Origin: Macropodus opercularis
Lineage: Eukaryota; Chordata; Actinopteri; Anabantiformes; Osphronemidae
Reading direction: 5' to 3'
NCBI GenBank assembly: GCA_030770545.1
Contig: CM061107.1
Coordinates: forward strand, 832,001-896,000
DNA length: 64,000 nucleotides
The notes below the pieces were generated by a model that saw nothing but the letters and a program-made list of their open reading frames with translations, made no database searches and had not been told where the DNA came from. Position 1 is the first letter of the stretch, and each line of letters opens with the position of its first letter. Positions 39,601 to 52,000 of the stretch are shown here, piece after piece. Both the position numbers and the translations under genes were made by a program.

Positions 39601-42354
39601 AAGGTCACGAGGCTTCGACCGTCCAACAACCAATCACTGCTGTCTCTCTGTGCTTGACACATGAATGCACCAATCAAATTCGTTTCATTTCCAGAAGAGC
39701 CCACATCCCACAAAACGAATCTACGTTGAATTCTGGACTATTAATGAATTATTAACATCAGTTATTAACATCGTTACCTGGGCTCCAGTTTAGCCTCAGA
39801 CAGCAGGAGGCTCTGTTGGACCCTCCGTCTAGTTCGGCTTCACTCTTACTGTGTGCAGCTCAGGTGAATCTCTGAACGTGAGTCCTGGCTTCATTCAGGA
39901 GTTTTTCTCGTACTTACTGCCTCGTACATGGGCTCATGGTTTGTTTTGGAGGTTTTTATCCAGTGAGTCAGCTGAAGGTAGAACCTGAGAAGTGAGGGAG
40001 GCTGGTCAAGTCAAATCTTTTCACTTCCACATGTCTCTCACACAACATCCTCCGGACCCTCCCTCCTCCTCCGCCAGGCTTCTCCATCGTATGTGAGGCC
40101 TCGCGGTGGAGGTGAGATGTGTCAAAGTGGCCTCTGTCGTAAACAGATCAACTCTCTGCTCTCCCACCAAGGCTCATGCAACCAGAGCGAATGTGAGCTC
40201 TAACGTGGCTCCTCATCCTCCGGGTCTCTCCTCCCAGGCCTCCTTCATAATCCGACCCGACGTTTCTGACATCTCCTCTCCCTCCTGCCTCGCGCATCTA
40301 TAATTAATCGTCGGTCGGTGGGGGTTCCAGGAGCCGCATCGCGCAGGCAGAACAGGTAGAGGTCGTGGGTCAACATGTCACGGTGAGAAAAACATGCCCG
40401 AACGGATCCTCTGTCAGCGTGGGAGACAGCGGAGAGAAGCAGGGGAGACACCAGGTTCAGCGCAGACAGAGCTGCACGGAGATAAACCACAGACGGCAGC
40501 TGGGACGTGAGGCAGACTGTGAGAGGACGATGATACGATGACATGGAGGATGGGATGTGAGCCGAACGCTGGTTTCTGATTGGCTGACGGCCTCTGGGTC
40601 CCCCGACTCACCTTTGGCGCATCCTTCTTCTTTGGCCTTCGCTTGTCGTGGTGGAGATCCTCTACACACACACACACAGGCTGCAGTGTTTCATAACGTT
40701 ATTGATCAGTGTGTTTGTGCGCTGACACGTGATCGGCCTCCAGGAGTGAAAAACATAGGTGTGAAGTATGATCCGTGTGTTCTGATCCGGATTCCAGAGT
40801 GAGACTCAGGTGGAAATGAGCGGGTCTGAAACGTGGATTTTACATTTATGGAGAGTTGTGGCATTTTGGAAGTGGGATCAGCTTTGGGAAGTTGGAGAGA
40901 TGCAGAAAGTGATGATCAATTTAACATTTCTGGAAAGTTGGAGCAGGTCGGTGAGCTGCTGTCAATAACGTCTCATACAGTAGACGCTCAGCTGGATGCC
41001 GAGCAGCTCAGTGTACGCGTGATGTGAAGAGGAGGCCGATGTTTCATTAGTGGGGCCACACACACGCTCAGCTGGACTAATCAATAAGTGGTAATTGGAC
41101 CTGCAGGGAGAGCAGGAGGATGCTGTGATGTATAGTGAAACTAATGTGTGTGTGTCTGAGGAGAAACACAATGAGGGAGGAAGGAAGGATCACTGGTGTG
41201 AAATGAGACACGTGAGTGTGTCCAGAGCTTTGTGTGTGTAACTTGTGTTCATCCTTGTGTGTGGCCATTCTTCTGTGTGCGAGTGGCCATTGATCTGGAC
41301 GCGTCATCTGAGCCTGTGAAGACGCAACATCAAAGAGTTTCTGTGACTTTCTGCTCAGCTGTCACCTGCACCGACCCAGTCCAGCCTCGTCGCGTTTTCA
41401 TTGTTGGTCCATTTGGACGGTTTCTTCTGTTAGTGGTTGATTTTGTAATATTGCTTCCCTGCAAGCACAGCTCTAGAAGTGAGCACCATTAGGGAAAACA
41501 GGGAGAGAGACTCATTCAGACCCACTGGATATAAAATCAAATAATGGTTCTTTAACACAATTATATTCAACAGAGCTTGAAGTCGTTACTTTTAATCATT
41601 TGTATTAACATTATTATTTTACAATATGTTGTCTCCATTAAAATTCCAACTGCAACGGTTCAATGGTTGAGTTAATTGCAAGCATAAATAAAAGAGGCAG
41701 AGTAAAACCGTATTAAGCTTTTATCAGCTGGCTGAACCGTGACGCAACGTCCTGAAATGAGTCAGACACATTAGCAGCACTGGGCATGTTTGGCTTGATT
41801 GGACTTTTACGTGTGTGTGCTGAAGAGACACTAACGCAGATTTATGGCAGATCCACTCGTTCGCTGTCAGTCTTAAAACAGCTGCTTTGGTTTGTTTCAG
41901 TGGAAATCAGTGCTGGTGCGTTCAAAGACCAGGCCTCTTCCTCTGAAACGTGGCTCTGCCAGATAACAGATGCAGTAAAATGCAGAGTGACGGACACAAG
42001 CTTCAGGATCTCCATAGAAATCTGAAATGAGCTGAAACCACTGAGATCTAAGCAAAGCAAGAAGAAGCCAAACGTCGTCTAACTACCAGCTGACTTCTCT
42101 TTTATTTTGAAGGATAACACCAAACAGACTCCTGCACACTGGACGACCTTCTACCAGTTCCAAGTCCCCAAACTGGATCAGAGATGTTGGGTCAGAATCA
42201 TCATTTAAGTCTGAACCAAGCACTTAATGCTGAGTTGGGATAACAGATCTGTGAGTGAGGTCAAAGATTTGAAATACTCTCTGAGGAGCAGAAGGTCCCG
42301 CGGTGACTGAACTGGCCTAGGTGTCATCTGCAGGCCTGTCAGGGCGGAGCGGAG

Positions 42355-42715
42355 GTTTGATCTGTGGCCCGTGTCCGTCCACTGCCCGCAATGAGCCGTT
42401 TCATTGGGTTTAATAAAGCGGAGCGTGCCAGCAACTGTCATCCGAGCCGCGGAGCCGAGCCTCCCCACAGGCTGCGACAGCGAGGGTCCTCCCGGCCATA
42501 AGGAGTCTATTATGCTCCTGTGTCTCACGCAGCCATCCTCACGCTGGCTCGGTGCCACGCCGGGCTCAGGCCCGGCAGAGAGCTGGCACACGACGGTCAG
42601 GACATGCTGCTAAATCCCATTAGAGTCTGTCCAGAGGACACGAGGCTGCCAGTTACTGTCAGTCACCATCAGGCCTCAACCTCAGGGAGCTGCAACGCTT
42701 TTAATTAACCCTAAA
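42355..42715. promoter_or_regulatory. GC-rich noncoding block about 0.65-1 kb upstream of atoh1c
   Basis: A compositionally distinct stretch with few simple repeats, ending in CTTTTAATTAACCC. Several short frames cross it but none shows a domain. Its position suggests a proximal control region of atoh1c; this is inference. Confidence 0.25.
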
Positions 42716-43260
42716 AACAAGACAAAAGTGACAAACTGATGAGCTTTAATGTACCAGACGTGTCCAAACAAAAATGCAACCTGTAGAGTATGAACGTCTG
42801 AAAATGTCCACGAGAAGCAAGGTTTCAAACGTGCAGATTATTAATGACAAAATGAATTAAACAAGTTCTTTTATGGGCTTTTAAAAAGTACAACAACGCC
42901 AATAGAACCAGCACTAACTGGTACATTAAATCACGGCACCGCACTCTGGGAATATTCCACAGTCAACGGTTGCCTGGAACGTGTGAAAGAGGACGGGACC
43001 ACTTGAGGGTTTGATTCTCAGCCTCTCATCCTTCCTCCTTTCCTCTCACCTTCCCTTCACTCCTCCTTGTCGTTGCTCTTCTGCTTGGTCGCCTGCATGT
43101 ATCGGCCCACAGCAGCTCAGTGAGACGCTTCTAATCCTCTTTTGATGAACTTGGTTAATGGACCCCCTGCGGCGGCCTTGGGCTCTGTTTGTGAGGCAGC
43201 ACACGACCCTCTCCACGCCCCCCTAGCCCCCACTCCCACCTCCCCGCGCGCACATTTGCC

Positions 43261-43268
43261 CATAAAAG
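43261..43268 (+). promoter_or_regulatory. atoh1c: TATA-like element of atoh1c
   Basis: CATAAAAG lies 84 bases before the atoh1c ATG, preceded by a C-rich stretch. A start about 25-30 bases downstream would leave a 5' UTR of about 55 bases. Confidence 0.5.
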
Positions 43269-43344
43269 TGCGGAAAGTTGAACGTGTGGTACTTTGTTGA
43301 CGTTGTCGGTGAACTGACAGTTTGTTTTTTGCGCAAGAAGAGCG

Positions 43345-43956
43345 ATGCCGCCGCGTAAAAGCCTCTTTGCGCCTTTCATCCCAGTGGAGCCGGGCAGCGG
43401 GGTGGGCTCCGCGGGTCCGACACATGTCCACGGTGACATCCACGCTCTGTTGCAGCGGAGCCGTCCGCAGGAGCGACACGCAGCAGGGCGGCCCACAGGC
43501 GGATTCGACCACCAAGACCCTCCGTGCGCCATCGTGGAGCTGCGGATGGGCCCCGCGTTGCATTACCTCCACCCGGACAAGTGCGCTCTGGAACGCGCGC
43601 AGAGAAGGCGGCGCCTCGCTGCCAACGCCCGAGAGAGGAGAAGGATGCTGGGCCTCAATGTCGCCTTTGACCGGCTCCGCAGCGTCATCCCGAACCTGGA
43701 GAGCGACAAGAAGCTCTCCAAATCAGAAACTCTCCAAATGGCGCAGATTTACATCGCCACGCTCAGCGAGCTGCTCCAGGAGGGAGACAGTGGGAGCTCG
43801 GCCCCGAGGCTCTTGGGGGCCACAGTAGTAGAGGAGCCATCAGGACCAGTTAGAGACGTTCACACCGGGAAGGGAAGCGGAGGGCGGGCGCGCACAGAGG
43901 AGCCGCAGAGGGGTCGTGAGGAGGACACGTGGGAGAGAACGAGCGGGACAAAGTGA
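43345..43956 (+). CDS. atoh1c: Atonal-family bHLH transcription factor, probably Atoh1c
   Basis: This single-exon gene encodes 203 residues. The bHLH domain lies at about 88-144: basic region RRRLAANARERRRM (residues 88-101), helix 1 GLNVAFDRLRSVIP, loop, helix 2 SETLQMAQIYIATLSELL. NARERRRM and ETLQMAQIYI with ALSELL-like spacing place it with Atoh1 rather than neurogenin, NeuroD or Atoh7. Atoh1 factors pair with E proteins, bind E-boxes in the nucleus and specify hair cells, cerebellar granule cells and related cells. The N-terminal 85 residues and C-terminal 55 residues are low in recognisable motifs, and the protein is much shorter than mammalian ATOH1. Residue 126 is Ser where atonal proteins usually have Tyr (LSKYETLQMA). 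Linkage to grid1 and wapl supports the third paralogue, atoh1c. The start at 43345 gives the full N-terminus with a TATA-like element upstream. Confidence 0.88.
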   Translation: MPPRKSLFAPFIPVEPGSGVGSAGPTHVHGDIHALLQRSRPQERHAAGRPTGGFDHQDPPCAIVELRMGPALHYLHPDKCALERAQRRRRLAANARERRRMLGLNVAFDRLRSVIPNLESDKKLSKSETLQMAQIYIATLSELLQEGDSGSSAPRLLGATVVEEPSGPVRDVHTGKGSGGRARTEEPQRGREEDTWERTSGTK

Positions 43957-44268
43957 CTTTTTCAAATATTTGGACTATTTCCACTTGTGTAGACTTATTT
44001 TTATTATTTGCCTCCTGACGTCCCACAGTAAAACACACGAAGCTCCACAGTTACTCATTGTTCCAGCTTTTCACGAGTTGTGTTTTTGTACATATAGCTG
44101 ACAATATATTTCTAAGAAACGACCAGGCATTGGTGTTATTCACACATCTTCTGTTCCCTTCTCTCACACTTTAATAATGTGAAAATATGTTTTACAACAA
44201 CTGGAGAGTTTTTTACAAAGACAGGAAGAGAAGAAAAAAAGGGTCAGGACGTACTGAAAGTAGCAACT

Positions 44269-46074
44269 TTTATTATTTTAAAACTATTTACAGGTAACCA
44301 AAGACATCAGTCTGCAAATTGGTACAAAGATCAAGTATTCCTGCAGTTGGCTTGTTAAGAAGCTCTCTGTCCAAAACAACACGGCCGGGAGAAAAGGCTT
44401 TAGAAAAGAAAAATAGAGTCAGGTTCAGAAAAAGTAGAGTCTACCGGTCTAAGCTTGAATTTAACCCTCGCCCATCCCGCCCAGCCTCACCCCCATCAGC
44501 CTCCTCTGACGTGAGGAAATCATTCTATGTACAGGGACTATGTACAAACAGCTCTTCCATTCATTTTTCCAGACTGTGAATAAAGCTCTTGTAAACTTTT
44601 TTTAAAGAAGTGTGACTGTGTGAGATACAAGTAGAAAATAACAGCATGAACATATTTGATGATTTGCACTTGAACAGCTGATGAAATTCAGAGGAACAAA
44701 CAAAAAACACACAATCCCATTTAAATTTAACAAAACAAGCAAGTGCAGCATCTGCTCGAATCTGAGTGAACGAGAGGAAAATACAAACTCAACGGCTCCT
44801 TTCTTCACCTCTGATGACAGAGACCTTCTGTCCCGGGATCCGTTTGAGGAAATGTTGCATTTTACAGACTTCCAGCTCCTCCACTCGCTCGCGGAGGTTG
44901 CTGCAATGCATTGTGGGAAGCAGGGAAAACAGCACAGAAGTAAAGCCTCCCTAAGAAGTGTCTGACCTTATACTTTTAAGAGTTTAAGTTCTGAGTGAAA
45001 ACGACAGAACTGCAATAAAAAAAGTATCGACTTGATCCATAAAGGCCTCGCCACCACAAGTAAAGAAGCTCCTCGTCACCTTGCGGGTCCGGGAGTCGCG
45101 TGTCTGCCTTTGTACTGTAATTGAAGACGCTACCATCAACAGCCAGTAATTGATAAAAACCTGGAGGTCGTCAGGTTCTGGTCCAATCACTCCACAACTT
45201 TGATGTGAAGGGGAGCTTTCAAAGTTTCCAGAGAATTAAGTTCGAGGGTCATTCAGGTTTAGACTGGGTGCGTTTTTCTGGTGCAGACCAACTGGCGCGA
45301 GCTCGGCAGGATGGAAGAAGCTTCTGGTAAAATTAGTGAGGAGGAAAGAAAAGCGGTGAACCGCTGAAACACTTACTGGCAATGCCACCTTAACTTTACA
45401 ACAGCCTGCAATTCAGGGAGTGAACTCTCACTATTTCCGAGCTCAGTCCAGAAGAGATCGATACTTTTTGATTTCCCAGCCTCAAACCATCTACTTCCAA
45501 CTGAGAAGACAGGTCAAAGCGGCACAAAGACGAGAAGAAAGCAGAAGAAAAGGAGAAACACTTGAGGGACACAATGTGACCACTTTGTTTTTTGAACCTC
45601 TCGAGTCGTTTGCCAATTATCAGCTTTAGAGGCAGAGCTGAGTGGTGTGAGGCTTTGATGAAAGCCTGGAGAAAATGGCAGCTTCAGTTCAATCTGCAAT
45701 CAATCGATGGAAGAGGAGTCGCACTGTGAATTTAAAAGAAACAATGCAATACAAATACGAGGGTGAAATGACACTGAATACTGAGTTGGGCTGCGTTAGA
45801 GTCTGAAGCCACTGAGCCTCATCAAGTTCATCCTAAATTTAAATCCTGGAAAGAGTCTCTTTGCTGAAAACACTCAAAAAACAAAAAAGCTGTGTATCAT
45901 TCCTTTAACTGCAGGACGTGGACAACGTCTGGTCATGACACAGAGAGGAAGGTGGTGATGATGCGTGTGTGTGGTTTAAGAAAAACGTGACTGTGTCCAG
46001 CAGGGCACTGAGGAGATGATGATGATGATGAAGATGCTCTTTGTCTGTGTGTGTGTTGTGCGACAGGCTTCTCT
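44269..46074 (-). other. wapl: wapl 3' UTR with poly(A) signal at 44269-44274
   Basis: From the wapl stop at 46075 the minus strand runs about 1.8 kb without coding features to an AATAAA (plus-strand TTTATT at 44269-44274). Long 3' UTRs are usual for vertebrate WAPL. The assigned end would overlap the atoh1c 3' UTR by about 300 bases. Confidence 0.45.
44579..44584 (+). terminator. atoh1c: Candidate poly(A) signal of atoh1c
   Basis: AATAAA in GACTGTGAATAAAGCTC, 623 bases after the atoh1c stop. It is the first clean consensus signal on the plus strand, and it lies inside the likely wapl 3' UTR on the other strand. Confidence 0.5.
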
Positions 46075-49000
46075 CTAGCAGTGCTCCAGATAGTCAATGA
46101 TCCTGGAGATGGACTTCTGTCCTGTGGTGCCGACGTCACACTGCAGACAAAGAGAGAGAGGGCAGAGGCCAGTTACCAAAAAGAGGGCAAGACGCAGGAC
46201 ACAGGCACAAACTGATGCTTCTCTCTCTGCACTTTCTAGTGTCAGACAGGTTCAGACGGAGACTCACAGTGAGGTTCATGAAGTTGAGGAATTTTTTCAG
46301 CATTTCTGTCATGATGGAGAAGTCTCCTTTAGGTAGGTTCTCTCTCACAGTAGTCACATTCGCCTGGTGGAGAGAAACAAAGAAGCTACGTTAAAAAGTC
46401 TTACTTACAGCATTTGTTAGTGAAGCACACTGATGATTATTATTATTATTCATAGTCAAAATGATCTCTGATGAGTTTTTACGTAATGCTTTCACATAAC
46501 TATTAGACACGACGTATACTGTGTGCAACAGACAAACGGATCAAATGTATAATTAGGTAGTGTCTGTCTGGTCTCGTGTCACTCACAGAGCTTCCCTGAC
46601 AGAGGCAGCCCAACAGCAGCGCTGTGTAGGAGGCCACGATGCTGTCCTCCATGTGCTTCCCTGCGTGCTGCAGAGCTGAGAGAAGCAGGCAGATGAAGAG
46701 GAAATATTCATGGACTAGGTTGTTTATGGAGCAGAATCACTGTGCGACCAGCTGTTGCTGTACCTTTGTTGAGGTCGAGCTCCTCTTCCTCCTCCTCCTT
46801 CTTCTTGTCTTCATCCTGTTTGTCGGCGTGGTCGTCGTTGGCGATCCACTGGATCTCACCGCCCGTTTCCTGCCACTGACCGCTCTGGTCTAGCGCAGCC
46901 TTGGGTGGCTCCTTGATGAGGTCATCGGTCTGCGCCTCAGCCAGCACGGCAGCACGTTCGCGCTGGAGGAAGAGCTGAGGAGGAGGAGCACGATATGATA
47001 ACGTCAGTCCGGTAGCAGCACAGATGAGCCCGTTGACTGATTAAAGCTCTGTCCTGCTCCTCTGATTACGTGCAGCGTTCACATACCTGCACAAGCGCAG
47101 CGATGGCGCTCATCGGGCCGGTGCTGGTGATGTCCTGGTGCTGAGGGCTGAGCAGGACGCTGGAGTCGCAGGGACCCTGACCTCCCTCCATCTCCATCTC
47201 CATCAGACAGTACCTGTTCCTGGCGCTGTACTCCACCAGGTTGATCAGCAGCCCCAGACCCTGCACACACACTTCAAACGTAGACTTCGCCCCTTTGACG
47301 CATTTTACCTGTAAAATGTTTCAACCCTGGGTTCGTACTCACCAGTACTCGTATGTCGAACCTCTGCTCTTGTGGAAGATACTGAGGGACTCTGAGGACA
47401 CAGTTGAGCGCCGTCACTATTAAATCCTCCTGCTCTCCTGTCTTGGTGCTGCCCCACTCTGCACAAACACATCAGCACATGAGCGCACGCTGCTTTCATA
47501 GTAATTACCAGACCATACAGACAAATAATCAGTGTTTTGGTTTCCAGTACTAACCGTTGTCATGCGTTAGGTTGAGCAGGACGCCTATGATGGCTCTCAT
47601 ACAGTTCTCTACTGCTTTCCCCACCAGAGCTCGGTCCGTGTTCCCCTCCCTGCTGTAACACTGGATCATCTCCTCGCATCTCCTTAGTGCCCTGAGAGGA
47701 CAGACGGCGAAGAGAGAACAGGGTGATGGCAGGTCGCTTAAAAACAATGTTCTCCTGATCTCACGTGTCTCCTGTTTAGCAGTGACAAGAGTAAGAATTG
47801 GTTCCCTCACAGAAAAAAACAACACTTGTCAGTGATGTCACCAAACCATCATCATATACACAACTTTGTTCGTGTAAAATTTAGGCTAAAATATGACCCA
47901 GTAAAAGTTAATGCGGACAGACAGCTTGTAAATAAGAGTCCTGCATTGTGTGTAGTCCAGTCAGGGGTGAACCATTTCATTCATCCCATACTCATCCAGA
48001 TGATTCCCTGCCTTTACTTCAACATAAAACAGAGCAGCATTCACAGGACACTACAGACACAGAGGCCGGCTGCAGCAGCCGATGGGGCGAGGCAGGTCAG
48101 CAGCCTGATGCAAATAACTAGATTAAACCTAACGACACAGAACAGAAACCAGAGCCCGAACAGCAGGACGCCTCAGTACAATATGTAACGTGTTCTACGA
48201 GACCAATCAACATGCGTCCGGTCTGAGTTAGGAGACGACAAGAAAATTCTACACGAGACACTTTAACCAAAACTTTCCTTTCAAATACGAGTTGATGAGG
48301 ACAGTTCATGGTGTGTGTGAATGATTACATTAGTCCTGCAGACAGCTGAAACACTCAGAGACAAGAGGGGTGAGTCTGGGTTGAAACAATTAGGGCAGCG
48401 GGTGTACAGTCACAAAGGGCAGCAAATGGAAGAGAGTCGGCAAGAGGAGGGAGAGTCAGCGACGAAAGAAGACGTAGAAACCGTCAAGTAAAGATGACTG
48501 GATTACTTTGTGTGTCTGAGGTAGCGCTCGCTCCCTCGCTCACCCGGTGGTTTAGGGTTAATCGAGTTAACAGAGAGGACAGCTGAACGCCCAGACCGAG
48601 GCCTATGTCACCCGCACAAACAGCAGCTCTTTGTCGAGCCATCGGGCCTCCGCCCTCACGCGTCAGCCCCCACCTCACTGCAGACCCTCAGCAGGGCCCG
48701 AGGTCCGGTCACACAGAGGGTAACGTTAAATAAATATGATCAGTAGTGACGTTTCGCTGCAATGCGCAAAATAAGGAAGAGAGAAAGTTCCACCTTAAGT
48801 AAAATGTTATCATGTCAGATAAAAACCTTGGACAGTAATAAAGACAACGGCGCAGGAGAGCGGCCACGTCATTTCCCTAAACTGAGATCCTTTTCACTGT
48901 GCTGACGCTCTGCCAAAAGTCAGGGGGTGAGGTCAGAGGTCACTGCTATGACTGACAGGATGTCACACTGAGGAAATGAAACAACAAAACCTTAATAACG

Positions 49001-52000
49001 GCAGATAGTAACCATCAGGCACACTGAGTCAGACTCACACAGACAAAGGGAATCAGCATTTCCATAGAAAGGAGTGATCTCCATACATTAACCAGCTCCC
49101 ACTATCCAAAGAAAGCAAAAACAAAGGCAATAAGCCAAAGTACGGCTGTGTGTGTGTGTGTGTGTGTGTGCACTCACTTTGCAGAGGAGACGATGAGCGA
49201 TGAGTCTTTGTAGGCGATCAAGTAGCCCTGGTTCTCTGGGTTGTGGACCGTGACCTGAACGTGAACACACACACTCTGTAAGACATGAGCTGGAGAAGTG
49301 AAGCTGCTGTTAGGTGTTAACGGTGTTGAGGCTGGGGGACTTTATCGGGACATACAGGGCTCAACATATCAGAATAACACATGGACTTATACGGAGTCCT
49401 TTAGTCACACACACATATAAAACCTGTGTTGGACAAATGTTTCACACTCACACTCTCCAGCACCCGTAAACACCTCTCAGCCCCCCACAGAGAAGAAACC
49501 AGCTTCTCCTTCTCCTGGTTCAAGGTATCGACACACTCCTTCACTGTGGAGATGGGAATAAGACACGATCAGTGACCAGATGCATCGTCAGTGCTTATTC
49601 TTTTGCAGCTGTTGTGTCGAACCTTTATCTACTATATGGTCCAGTCCTCCCAGCAGCCGGAGCTCCTCTTTGAACCAGTCCCCGGCTCGTTTGGAAGTAA
49701 GGGACAGCAGCGTCTCCATTGCTAAATGGCCCGTCTGCATGGAGGGGGAGAAGGCGTTTCGTCAGTCAAGCTCCTCAGAAATGAAGATGTTTTACAGATG
49801 CATGTTTTCAGGAATCACAGCTGCAGTGCACTGTGAGCTGTGACAGATTTCTGCCAGTGATGGTGTAAATGAAATATTAACAATCCACATGCTGTAGTTT
49901 CTCAGACAAGCAGAACCACTCTCAGTTTCTGTACCGTTATATTCTGCAGGTCCAGATGCTTGTTGTGCACGGTGTCACAAAGCTTCCGGATCTTTTCCTT
50001 CATCTTGGCAATTTCCTTGGCACTGAACTGAGCAGGGGAGTCAGTCACAGCACCGCCCCCCTGGTCCTGGTCCAGCTCCAGTAGCCTGATCATCAGGTCT
50101 AGACAGGACCGGTCCAGATCCATGTTGAGCCGGTCTCTACTCAGGATGTACATCAGTGACGCCGTACACAGAGCCAGGTTCTGCACAGTGTTGAAGGATT
50201 CATCACTTACGCTGACTTTTCAAATCAGTCTAAAAAACGAGCCTGAATTTTTACAAAACTAACGTCATCATAAACAGACAGCTCTCAGCCCAGAACTGGA
50301 CCATTTTAATTTCAGATTGGCCTCGACTAATTGAGCATATTTGCCAATTCCACGTGAATCAGACTACGGGTAAATCCTTACCGGATGCTGTGGAGCATCG
50401 TTGAGCGTCTTGAAGACCTGCGCCACCTTCCCTCTGGCCCTGAGGTGCATCCTGAAGCTAGGCATGGCGCAGCGCGTAGCCAGGCTGATCACACTGGAGT
50501 TTAACACACACCATGTTTTACTTAGGTAACGCCATGTACAGACGAAGGAAAGGTACAGTAGACGGCGCCACAGCGGGTCCATACCTAAGGCACCGCGTGT
50601 TGAGAGGCTGTCCTGTCTTCAGACCTGTAGCCAAATATTCAAAATCATCGGTAAACTCCTGGTTCTCTCCAAACTCCACCACGTCGTTGAAATGCTTCAC
50701 GTGCTGGACAACTGTATAGAGCTGGAGAAAACAGGAGAGTGAGCAGCTGAAAGCAACACATCCAAAACACTCATCTACTACAGTTGTACACGTTTAGAAC
50801 GGGCAGATACCTCCTTGTGCTCTTTGCGGCATTTGAGTACAGTGACAGTGTCCTGGTAGGGATCGGTGGGAACTGTGACACACTTAGTGACCTTGGGTGG
50901 AGGAGGAGGAGCCTTGAAGACGCCGTCATCCTTCGGAGCGTTGCTGGGCTCCTTGCTGGCTCCTCCTGTGGCTGCGGACACTGACGACTGAAAGAGAGGC
51001 CTCTGATCAGAAACACATGCATGTGACCATCGGTTAGTGTAGGCATCTACTTACAGGAGCCGTCTGTGATCGGGAAAAGACGGATGGAGGCGTCTCCTCC
51101 TCGCTCTCCAACGTCCAGTGTCTGGCGTTATACACAGCTTTGGTGGGAGACTGCAAGGACACCGAACAGCGAGTAAACTAACCTGTAGCATCTTGTGGCA
51201 GAGAACAATAAAACCTTTTTAGACTGGTCACATTTCTCTTTATACTTGTCTGCTGTGAAGGCTTTGGACCTTTGAGCTGAAACACTCAATTCTGTTGTCA
51301 ACCCATTTACTGAGTGTACAAAAAGATTCCACAGAACAGAAATAGAAATACAAGTGAAGAGACCAAGTATGAGATGAAACAGAAGTAGCTGCATAGTAAA
51401 GTGGTGCGAGGCAGCCAGAAGTAATCAAACAGCAGGACATGCGAACGCACCAGCATCCACCCTCATTTCATCTTTGGCTCCTCTCCGCTACACATTTTTG
51501 CCAAACCTGTGGTTGATGGTTGCTGGGGCTTGATGAAGAAGAACAAAAGGCGAATGAAGGAAAGACAGAACAGAGAGAAAAGAAATTAAAAAAGAGAGCG
51601 TTGGCTGTGGAGGGAGCCCGGAGGTGCACCGCAGGGTTAATAAGCTGAGACAAAAGGGAGTCTGGGGATGAGCTTTGGCCTGCTGGAAAACCAACAACCA
51701 ATTCTGGCCTCCTACAGTAATCTGAATGGCACAGACGGACACCTACCCACCCGCCGCTAAGCAGTATGGGAGAGATAAGCATGAGGGAGGAAGGTGGGCA
51801 AATGTGGTGGCTTCCTGCTGAAGCCTAAGAAAAGGCCTTGCAGTTCATTACTGCGCTCACTGCTGGACAGCAAAGGGCCGACGCAGAGGAAACCAACGCT
51901 GCTGATTTGGTCGACACAACAAGAGAACGTCAAACAGATCATGAAAACAGATCAGAGGCTGCTGGGTAAAATTTACATATTCTCTGCATTTTTCTTGAAA

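Larger units (their letters stand above)
28554..43260. other. Gene-poor interval between the repeat patch and atoh1c
   Basis: I see no coding exon with a recognisable domain in these 15 kb. Contents noted: a CA microsatellite at 33872-33911, a minisatellite at 38857-38952, a promoter-like block with GCTAGC/GTTAGC motifs near 39240-39600 and a GC-rich block at 42355-42715. An octamer-like ATGCAAAT lies near 32908-32915. Such an interval beside a developmental bHLH gene is a reasonable place for distal enhancers, but none can be named from sequence alone. Confidence 0.6.

Noticed and set aside
43117..43572. 151- and 125-codon minus-strand frames over atoh1c
   Set aside because: Antisense shadows of GC-rich coding sequence.
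43322..43828. 168-codon plus-strand frame overlapping atoh1c
   Set aside because: It is the +1 shadow of the GC-rich bHLH gene and has no domain.
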